A stretch of 64,000 nucleotides of DNA from Sycon ciliatum (Eukaryota; Porifera; Calcarea; Leucosolenida; Sycettidae), in the NCBI RefSeq assembly GCF_964019385.1, contig NC_088654.1, positions 8,428,200-8,492,199 on the forward strand. The letters run 5' to 3'. A program made the translations under genes and the position numbers. Below the pieces are notes generated by a model. The model made no database searches. It was not told where the DNA came from and saw nothing but the letters and a program-made list of their open reading frames with translations. This document shows positions 21,001 to 32,300 of the stretch, in pieces. Numbering within the stretch: the first letter of the stretch is position 1; every line of letters begins with the position of its first letter.

Positions 21001-24000
21001 CGTTCAAACGCTGCAGTGTGGCTAGCGTCCCACATGAACTCACGGGAGGTCTTGAGCAGGCCACGCAGAGGATTGGTCAACTCGGCTAGATGTGGAGTGA
21101 ACTCGCCACATTGGTTCACTAGACCGAGGAACGAACGGAGATCGGTTCTGTTGGCGGGTACTGGAAACTGGCGAATACCGGACGTCTTATCATCGTCGAC
21201 GACCCAGCCATCAGGCGTGACGTTGTAGCCGCAGAAATGGATACGTTGCGTACCGAACACAAACTTGGCGGGGCTGAACGTGATACCATGCTCCCTGGCG
21301 CAGAGCAGAATCTCGCGCATGTGGCTGACATGCGACAGAAAGTCGTCGTCGTACGCTAGGCAATCATCGACTACCTTGCCGAGACGCGGGATGGCAGAGA
21401 ACGCAGCATCAGTGCGCCGGTTGAACTCATCTCCAGCAGATATTAGACCCTGCGGGTTCCGTAGATAACGATATCTGCCGTACGGGGTGATAAACGTGGT
21501 GAATTCCTGAGCAGTGTCACTGAGAGGAATCTGCCAGTAGCCGTGCCTTGCATCGAGCTTCGTAAAGAACTTAGCAGAGCCAACTCCAGAGACAACATCA
21601 CGTGCCGTATGTACGGGATGCGCGGGACGACGGACTTGGTCGTTCAGCCGCTTGAAGTCAACTGTGAGGCGCTTCTCAGTGCTGCCCTTCTTGTCTACTA
21701 TGACAATCGGATGGCACCATTCACTGGGCTCCGTCACTGGTTCAATAATCCCGTCGCTGACCATGCCGTCGAGCTGAGTCTTGATCTGGTCACGGAATGC
21801 ATACGGTATTGGTCGAGCAGTGTGCACACAGGAAGGCTTAGAATCATGCTGTAGCTCAATTTCCATTGGCGGACCTTCCATTGGCTTCAGACCGGAATCC
21901 GAGAAAACGTCAGCGAACTCTTGCAGGAGCTGCTCACGTGTCCGCGCTAACTCAGCATCACTAGGATGAGCGCATGACGAAACAGCTGCACAGATCTTGG
22001 GTGAAGATGTACCCTCGTGTTCAGCGGTGAATTGGACTGGCCAATCAGGTGGGAGAAACTTCAGCGCACGCAATGAGGTATGAGAGAGCAGGGCATCGTG
22101 TAGACCCTTGTACACATGGATGACGGTTTCATGCTGCGTCTCACCGACTCGTAGAGTCGCACGTATTTTGCCCAGGTTGCGTAGCGGCTCACCGGTCACA
22201 GCCTGCACACAGTCGTGGTCGTCATCTAAGTTCTCGACGAACCCACCGATCTGCGTGAGGTGCTCCTCGCCAATGGCATCAACGTCACTGCCTGTGTCTG
22301 GTGTCCAGGACAGTTGGGATGGCTGATCCTCTGTTTGCAGCATGGTCGAAACAGGTACTGTGCGACGGTCCACGCGAGACGCACGCTGTAGCTTCAGCTG
22401 TCCAAGCTTGGCAGCAGAGCTATTCTTCGGCTGTTTCTGGCCCTTGCACATTCGCTGAAAATGCCCAATGCCGTGACAGGAGTTGCACTTCTTGCCCTTG
22501 GCAGGACATACAGATTTCGTGTGGTCAGAACGACCACAATTTGGACAAGTGGACTTGGCCACACTTGATGTCTCACTTGGCTTAGAGTCAGCTGGCTTGT
22601 GACGTTTCTGCTGCTTGTACGCCGACTGCTTGGCAGCACTTGCCTGGAGGCCAGGACTGGGCATGTGTGCCTTGGTGTGGTATGCTGCTTCCTCCGTCCG
22701 ACAGAGGGTGACAGCCTGGTCGAGCGTGAGACCATGAGTTGCGAGCAACTTGTGTCGCGTCTCATCGTTCCGCACACCAATGACGACGCGGTCGCGCAGA
22801 GATTCCTCCTTGAGGGTACGGCCGAGGCCTTTGCACTGCGCACAGCAGCGAGCATCACACGTTCCACATAGGCTGTGTGACAAGAAGTCGCATGCACTTT
22901 GTAGTTCACACAGGGCTGTGTAAAACGCATCAAATGATTCTCCAGCTTGCTGGACACGCTGGTAAAACTCTATGCGGTCCAACAGTGGATTACGTTGCCG
23001 TCTGATATACGCCTGAATGCGCTCCAGCATCAGGTCGACGTCAGCTGAAGCTGGTATGCAAATAATATCCTCTCGGATAAAACGTCGCAGCTCCTCATCG
23101 AAACACTGACGGAGTGTTGCCACTCTGGCCTCACGAGCCTGGCTGGCCAAATGCTGGCAAACACTAAAATCTCTCCAGCTTTCAACGAAGGAGTGAAAAT
23201 CAGCCAGCGTCGCAGACGACAATAAGTGTGGGCAGGAAACACTGTTCACTGGCCGTGGTGCTGAGGTCTGCGAGGTGGACTGAGCTAGTGCTGAGGGCTG
23301 CGGAGTGAACTGAGGCTGCGATGGTGATAGCGACCTGCTCTGAACATTCTTGAACAGATCTTGCATCGCCTTATCACGAGCCTCAGCTGCACGCATCTGC
23401 TGCTCCATAAATTTCATCAGGACACCCATTTGAGATTCCTGCTGTCGCTCGGTCGCGGAGGACAGGTCAAATCCGGTATCGTCCTGTGATTGTTCCATTA
23501 CGATTAGTCACTCGTCCACGAGTACGAACAAATACACTACTAAAATAATTCAACTGAGACAGAGTTTCGATCGCGGAAACTACTACTTCATACGGAAAAA
23601 ACAACTGGGCCCGTGCAAACACTACAAGGTGCGGACACAAGGCACGGACACAGGAAAGAACAAGTTCACTGCGCCATGATACGTTACTATTTATTCGTGA
23701 AGACTTGGGAACGGAAACAAAACATGTCATGAGAAAGAACAACAGGAAAAAGAAGCACACTCCACTAATCCGTGTGTGTGCGTGCATGCAGTACAACTAT
23801 GACGTAATGAATATAGATACACATCACCCCCCGTTTCATGCACAGGCGTTCTTACGTCAAGGCCAGGCACTGCAAAGTCTACAGCACTATGAGAGAGCAA
23901 TGGTGGCCTTCTCTCACGGACTGATGTACGAACCGGCGAACACGCTGCTGCTCAACGCACTCAAAGACGTCACCATGTTATCGCCGTTGAAAGGTTAGAA

Positions 24001-25880
24001 TGTATTGTTACTACTTGGGCTGAGTCGGGTAGCATTTTCTTCGGGTATCGGGTTCGGGTAGTTTTCCACGGGTAGCACGGGTACCCGATCGGGTAATGTT
24101 TCCATGGTAACACCACAGTGCACCCGTTCCCTTACACACTGCGTAGACATGCAGAGTATTGCATGAATTTGTACACGTGCACTGTACATGATGTCATCTG
24201 CGACGTCGGGCTTTCGGGCGCCATTCTGTACCCGTCTACCTGAATTCCTCACGGGTAGCACGGGTACCCGACTACCCGTGCACACCACTAGTTACTACAT
24301 GTACTTGTAGTAGTAGTAGTATTCATTTAACATCGAACAACTCAACAGTGTTGACACACACAAATTCAAAGAGCGCCGATGAAGCAAAAAGGAAAAAGAA
24401 AAGTTAAAAGATGAGGCTATAGACAAGTACTAGCCGAACATCACCCAATTATGCCGTATTACGTGCAGCCCAATCCCAATGATTCATACGTTGCTCAACT
24501 GTGCCTCCATGCATACTGTGTAAGTCAACGAATATTCGGCGATTATTTATTTTCGGCTACTTTCGGCCTGGTCATGTTTGGCCAAAAATTTGTTGCGGCC
24601 GAAATTTTGTTTTGCAAGGTTCATTGTGACAGTGTATACAGGCGGCAGCAGTACATGCCGAAAATGCGATGCGGCCGAAATGGGTTTTAGCCCTGGGAGG
24701 CCGAAATTTGAATGGGCTGAAAAGTTGTCGACTTATAGTAACCCAACCCCAAGGTTTCATACGTAGATCTACTCGGCCTTGGCTTTCTCAGTGTTCAGAC
24801 GATTAAAATAAACGGCTACGACTGGAAGAACTTCTAACGCCACCAAGGGCGACATCATCGCAAAGCCCTTCTGGTGAAGTAAAACAATGCAAACCTAGCA
24901 TCCACCCAATCTCTTTTTTCTTTCGGGGCCAGGGTGCTAGGTGGTGGCTGTAAGAGAGTGGGGGGTATGAGGGATTCTGTATCTCCTACACATTTTTTTA
25001 AAGGTTCAAAAGGGATCATTACACACGCTGTGCACCTAATCACTTCCTTCAGCACATGAAACACAGAAGCCATATTATAGTTTCGACTAGGCCTTTCGTA
25101 CCATTATTTTCAAGTCGAATACAGTGGTGAGTAACAAGGCAGTAAGCACCACTGCATTCGACTTGAAAAGTAGTGGTACGAAAGGCCCAGTCGAAACTAT
25201 ATGGCTTCTGTGCTTCGTGTGCTGATCACTTCCATACAACATCGCTACGTGAGTACACTGCATTGGTGCTTGTGTTAGTGCGTTGTCTGTATCTGATGTT
25301 ATGTGCTCCATGCAGCCACGTTTGGACCGATTCTGAGCCGCTTTGAGCACATGGGCCTAGCCGACAACACCTTCATCATCACCAGCATCATAGGCCAAGA
25401 GATGAACACTGCTGGGTCTTCGCAGACAGCGCTTCCCATCTTGAAGGCAGCCGAGGCAGTCGGTACTGATAACAACAAGCTGATGCTGGCTCTGCAGGCT
25501 GCGCTGGGCACGGCGTATTGGAGAAGTGGAGACCATGTAAGCTAAACCTTATTTTTCTTCTTGCTGTTGCTGCTGTCCCCGCAGAGGCTGACTTTTGTTG
25601 CTGTGTGCGTTTGGGTGTGCATATGAGTGAGGTGTGTTGGAGGTGGTAGCATGTATGGTGTGGCTGCACACAGGAGTGAGAAAGAGAGTAAAAAAGAATG
25701 GAGACCATGTAAGCCTAACCTTATCTTCGGTTTGACAAGAGCATGCTGATCTGATTTGTACTGTGTGTTCCTGTCCAGCTCTAGTCTGCTGTTGAGCGGA
25801 GGCATTATCATAAGAGGATATTTGAACTTGTCCACCTTCTCACGCATTTCATTTTGTCATTGTGTGTGTGTGTGTGTGTG

Positions 25881-25921
<41 letters not shown>

Positions 25922-26307
25922 GTATACGTGTTTGTGCGTGCGTGTTTGTGTGTGTATGTGTGTGTGTGTGTATCTCAGAACAATGCATTACGTCACATGA
26001 CACGTAGCATGGACATGGCCCGGGAACGAGAGGACCGGCCGGCCCAGTGCCGCGCCCATGGCAGTCTCGGCTCAGCGTACATGTCGCTAGGCGACCATCG
26101 CCTGGCTACAAGCCATTTCGAACAGCAGCACACGCTGGCTGTTGAGCTGGATGATGGGCCGTCAGCTGTCAGTGCGTTGAGCAATCTGGGTTTGTTGCGA
26201 TCCTCGCAGTCCGATCACAGAGGAGCACTGGTCTGCCATAAGAAAGCGCACACGGTGGCCAAGAACCTTGGCGACGAACCTCTGCTGCAGGTAATAGCAA
26301 AGAGTGG

Positions 26308-26361
<54 letters not shown>

Positions 26362-29300
26362 TCGTTTGTGTCAGTAAGTATTGGAGTGAGTCGGTCTTGG
26401 TACTATTTAGAGATACAATGTTGAATTTTAAGAAGTCATGCAATCACAGTCCTGACAATAGATAACATATAAGTGTACACGCCTCACCTCCAGGACTAGT
26501 GAAATGCCATGCATTCACCGGTTGTGTGGATTACACATGGCACATGTTAACACAAACACATGTTTCGAAAATTGAAAAAGTGTCTTTAGTCTTATCTTCA
26601 ACTGGTAATCAGTATTAAGACGTGCTGCTTCCTGAAGAGCGCTGTATGCCCGTATAAGACAGAGCTTTCCACACAATCGAGCAAAAGGAAGCTGTCATAC
26701 TTGACTCACTGATGTTTACCGTCAAGCAACAGCCCGCTTTTAATTAAGTGGACGATATGTGCTTGGAGTTTACCGTGGTGCGGTGTTTCTCGTTCCCAGC
26801 GCCTAATGCCATTTGATGTATTTTCTTGTGTGTTTGTGTAAAGGCACAGCAGCTAGGTCACATGGGTACATGTTACCAGCAGCTAGGTGATTATGAGAAG
26901 GCCGTAACGTGCCATCAGAAACACTTGCATCTGGCGCAGCGTCTCAAGTTACCAGCGGAGCAGTGCAAGGCAAGTAGCTTGCTAGCCCGGTTGTAGTCGG
27001 GAATCTAACTGCGGAATGTGTTCGATAGCACGTTGCCTAGTTCGCTGTGCAGTTCTGTATTGGGCCGGACTTGGAAGTCCGTTTCATTTCGGCTTATTTT
27101 GCTGTTTGTTCAGGATTTGAGGAATTCATACCAGAACGCATCATGACAGAGTAGTAAAATAATGATGAAGCGGGCTTTACACTCCCTTACGACCCTTGGC
27201 AGGAACATCAAGGACTTTTCCTTTACATGGATTTCAGCCTCATTCCATTGCTAACTTTTGTCTTTGGGCTTTGCCCTAACGGTATTGAGAAATCTTGCAA
27301 GTAGCAACGTAGCTCGTGTCGTTATATGTGCGTTATTTGTATGATGTCGTTCATGCAGGCATGTGAAAAGCTCAGTTTGGCCTACAGCAGCAATCTGAAT
27401 TTCAGTGCAGCCATGGCGTCGTACAAACAGCTGCTGACGCTGGGTGTGGAGACCCGTGACCTGTCCGTGCAGGCAGCTGGCTACGGCGGACTGGCACAGG
27501 TGTGCCGGAGTACGGGCGACAACGAACGGGCGCTCTCCTGCCACAGCGAGCAGTTCAAGCTGGTCAAGCAGCTATCCGACGTGGTGAGTGAAGAGGCAGG
27601 ATCGCCGCAAGCAGTTTTCAATTGGTCCAGTCATACCATAATCGTTCGTACTTTGTGTTTGATATACCGGCAACATATAACCTCCTTAGCAGTAAACGTT
27701 CGTTGGTGTCTGTCACTATGCTCAATGCAACCAATGAAAAAGAAGGAACAAGGGAAAAGTCCTCCAAATTGTTGCGCAAGGCCAATCTTCCCATTTTTCA
27801 TTGATTGATGTAGCCCCGAGACCATTCGAAGAGTGTGGTGGGTGAATATATGGCTATAATGGCTGGCTAACGTGGAGTCTGTGCACATTGAGAGCTGTGT
27901 GCAGATGTACAGTACAACATGCGAAGGTGACCACTCGGATAGCCTGAAGAAGCGTTGAATGTCCAAGAGCAGCTGCTAACTGTCGCTTATCCTTGTTGGG
28001 TCATCTGTTATCTTATTTTTGATGTTACAGACTCGCTGTACCTGATATAAGATGTGCTTGCATCCACTCACATTTGCAGTCAAACCTCTTTAGGACAAGT
28101 ACCAGAGGACCGATGATATATGCTCGCAACAATGGGAGTTCTTCTTATCCACGCGTTTTACTCTGTACTCCAGAGTGATTTATCCAATAGCGTTCCAATA
28201 GAACAATGTGGGCACATGTTATGCGATCGAGTCCACCAACTAAACCAGATTTTTAACAGTCAGACATGCACAATCTAGCGCAAAACTGACAAGGAGTACT
28301 GAGATATTCCACGGCATTTAGTTGGTGGACTCGATCGCATAACATGTGCCCACATTTTCCATGTTACAAATATTTTTTCCTTGGCTCACCATCTGAGTTG
28401 TTAGTTCCAATAGAGTTTTGAATTATAGTTCTTCCAACGTGAAAGTGTGTCTTGTCAGTGTTCTTCTTAACAAGTTTTCCCCTGTGTATTCTATTGTTAC
28501 TGCTTAGCACACGGAAGCAGCCATTCTCACCAGCATGGGAACGCTCTGCTATCAGCTGAGTCGCTACAACCAGGCACTGGCCTATCACCGAGAGCATCTG
28601 GCCATCGTCAAGGAGCTTGGCGATCGCGTTGCCGAGGGCTGTGCGTATGGAAACCTGGGCATCGTACACAAAGCGCTCGGCAATAACGCGGAAGCAATCA
28701 AGTTTCATCTCTTGGAGTTGGCCATAGCTTCGGAAGTAGGCTTTTGTTTAATACCACTCCTTAGCTATGTTGTGCACTGACGCCTGGGTAATGGGAGGTT
28801 TGGTTATGCTTTCTCAGTGTGTTTTTTTCATAGCCCAAAACTCTAGATAATGGCAAAGAAGGGCTAGTTGCACTATTGCTTTGTGAGAAGTGTATTTCTG
28901 ACTCTGTCCACTGTGAGAAGTGTATTTCTGACCCTGTCCACTGTGAGAAGTGTATTTCTGACTCTGTCCACTGGACACAGAGCACAGTATATGCAGCCAG
29001 ATGATTTAGATACATGTCTATGTACACATATGTATTGATTGCCCGAGCATACTTCCAGCAGCAATAACATGCAGTCCTTTCGGCATCATTAATTGGACTT
29101 TTTTCCTTGAAATCTGAGGTGTGCCACAACCCTCACAGACTGAAACCAGGATTTGTTTCACCTGGATTTAACATAGTTGTATCTGGTGTTGGTGTTGTCG
29201 TTTAGGTTGGTGATCGTTCCAGCGAGGCCAGTACCCACGGCAACCTGGGTATCGCGTACCAGGCGGTCGGGGATCACGAGCTGGCGGCCAAGCACTTCCA

Positions 29301-32300
29301 CCTGCACCTGCGCATGGCCGAAGATCTCGGCGACGTCCTGGCTCAGTGCCGAGCCCTGAACAACCTGGGTCAGCACTGCATGACTGGTGGCCAGCATGCA
29401 AAGGGTGTACCCTATCTGGAGAGCTGTCTCAAGCTTAGCGTGCAGCTGAAGGACCGCGCTTGCGAATTCCGTGCTTGCAATCACCTCGGACAGGTTAGTT
29501 GTACACTCATAACTCGTTTATCCGGGACCGGGCACTGCCCGAAACTTTGAAAGGTCCGTAGCTCCAAATCACATACATTTCATGGAAAGCCATAGATATG
29601 GCACATGACGTCGCTATTTCCACAAAAGTGACAAAAGACTCAAAACGAGTAGTGATATTGCCACTGAGACTCGCCCAAAGAGTGCCCGGCAGACCGAAGT
29701 GCCCGCAACTGCAGGGTCCGGATAACCGAGGTATGAGTTTACTGTGTGACCTGTCTAAGGCGACCGCTCAGAGGACCTCCAACGTGTGGTCTCTGTTACC
29801 AGGTGGTCTCCTTATCCAGGGTCATTTCGACTGGAAATAGCATTCCCTGGTCCTGGTTTCAGTGGTCTTCTGGGGCAGGTGGTCACCTTATCCCAGTGGT
29901 CACCTTGGCAGGTTGTACTGTACATGTGTACACAGCTCTCAATGTGCACAGACTCCACGTTAGCCATCCATTATAGCCGTATATTCACGCAACACTCTTC
30001 GAATGGTCTCGGGGCTACACCGATCAATGAAAAATGGGAAGATTGGCAACGATTTGGAGGACTTTCCCCTTTCCCTTCTTTTTCATTGGTTGCATTGAGC
30101 ATAGCAATAGCAAAGTTGGTCTTGTTCAACACTGTACTACAGTTGTGGCAAGTGAAATCCGACACTTGCCATAGGGGACAGCGCCTCAAATGGACATCAA
30201 TGATGTAATGCACTGCACCTAATTTGTACTATAGAGCCGCATGCATCCCAAACAGGTCGAAAAGTCACAGTTTAGATACACACAGTTCACAAATATGGTA
30301 CACATAAGGAGTATTGGTATCCAATTCCCATTCATTTTTGCCAGCACCTTTTGAACCTTGACTGTGATGAGTACGAATTCTGTCATCAGACAGATAAAGT
30401 TGTATGCAGCACATGTACTGTACGTATGCAGGGCTGCAGAGGCTGCAGGATGCACGGTGCAGTCCCTTATGCCAAGTGTCGGATTTCACTTGCCACAACT
30501 GTAAATCTGAAAATAAAGTAAAACCTGCAACTAAAGACCACCGTGACTAGCGACCAGCCTGGCACTAAAGACCACACCGCAAGGCACGGACGGTCTGACA
30601 TTCATATACGGTTGTGCGGTGCAAACCTCTAACTAAGGACCACCTGCCACTAAAGACCGCTTTCTCTGGCCCCAAGGGGTGGTCGTTAGTCACAGGTTTC
30701 ACTGTACAAAGGAAATCCTCCGATCCATAACGCACACTCAAGTACAACACCTATGTTCTAACATTGTATGGGGGTTACTCACACAGCAGTCCTCTGCTTT
30801 CTTCACTTTATTAGCCAACTTCGGCCACGTAGCGAGTAGGTGTGGAAATTTCTACACATAACTGAGCGGTTATAACAGAGTAGCCTACCATTTCTGTAGG
30901 TGAAAACTCGCGCGCACGCGCAGATAACACCACGATCGATATACGAGATCGATTTACGTGAATAGGAATAAAAAGGGAATGTCTAGTATGACTGAACTTC
31001 ACTTCAATTTGCAGGACGCGCAGGAGCATGTAAGCAATGTAACACAACGCAAGGGATGGGAAAGCATCCGACTGCTGTGTAGTAACCCCCATTGCTGAAG
31101 TAACGCATGTTACTCACACAGCAGTCCTCTGCTATTATGGTGAGGAGTGAAATATGCTGGGAGGGGAAATGTAGCTGTGATGCATGTGATGAAAGATACC
31201 CTGCATGCAAGAGGCACGGTAGCGGTAACTAGACGCAGCAAAGCAGTGCCACTGGTTACAGAAGGACGGCGTCCGTCGCAGGCCCTGTGATGCCCACGTA
31301 GTGTCGATGAAAAACGTCGGAACTCTTCCAGCGACCCCGCAGCTGTACTACGGAGGGCTCTACGCTCTCCTCCAAAGCCTTACGGGCACCGGCAGGTCGA
31401 AGGGACTTAGCGGTGATACCGGCACCCTGGCCTGAGTCCTTGAGAACTTGGGCGAGGAGCTTGCTGATAGCTGCAGGAGCCAGGCCTTTGTATGGCGGAC
31501 GGAGTGAGATGAACACTGGCTGGTCGAGTATGGTCCCCCTAGCGGCGGCCGTCGCCTCGATGTATGACTTCAGAGTGTAGACAGGACATATCTCGGAGTC
31601 GGAGGACTTCTCGATACTGTAGCAGTAGAAAATGATCTGATACTACATGCTGGAGGGGTAGTGGTAGTGAAAGAGGTGTAGTACGAGGGGTAGTGGTAGT
31701 GAAAGAGGTGTAGTACGAGGGGTAGTGGTGGAGAAAGAGGTGTAGTACGAGTTTACACTCACAATACCCATATAACCTTTCCACTTTCATGGCAACAGCA
31801 AGGGCAGCAATTCCAGTATGCAGAGAAGAAGGAAGAGCAGCAGTAATGCCGTGGATAAATACAGGGTGAGCACCACACCACGTGAAGGGGCTTTGCAAAC
31901 TCGCTAGTATATCCGGTGCGGTTTACCATGACAGCCTTAAGCCGCAGTTGGCTGATCGGCAATTCGGCAGTGAGGCCTAGTGAGCGTAGGTAGCCGGTAA
32001 TCTTCGCTATGTCGGCGCTTGGAGTATCCTTCCTCGGCCGGATGGTGCGAGCTGCAACCAGGCTTGTGCATTCCCGCTCGACGAGCGCCGAGGTAGGTGG
32101 TGTCAAGCCGCGGAAGTCTGCGGCGAACCCAATGGCGGCCCATGCAAGACGGATAGTAGCTTCAGGTCGCTGAGTTGTCCGCGTGATGCTCTCGAGGAAA
32201 CTGCATACCACCTGAGGGTGGAAGGGATCTCTTCCTTGGCCGGCGCCGAAGGCATCTAGCCGCGCGATGACTTTCTCATATCTTGACAGGGTAGCCGGCG

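Larger units (their letters stand above)
18912..23826 (-). mobile_element. Full-length Ty3/gypsy LTR retrotransposon
   Basis: The element (4,915 bp) has two 150-bp LTRs starting TG and ending CA, a primer-binding site, one intact gag-pol frame and a purine-rich tract (CTCGAAGGGGCG, minus strand) beside the downstream LTR. Pol order RT, RNase H, integrase makes it Ty3/gypsy and not copia. It sits antisense in TTC28 intron 2. Flanks are C-runs on both sides, consistent with a CCCCC target duplication but uninformative in a poly-C tract. There is no env-like frame. Confidence 0.95.

Noticed and set aside
19179..23498. Copia or BEL classification, or an endogenous retrovirus
   Set aside because: Domain order is RT-RNase H-integrase with gypsy-type motifs and no env frame.
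24000..24290. CGGGTA-rich stretch as telomeric sequence
   Set aside because: Irregular spacing and inverted arrangement; more like a worn foldback repeat.
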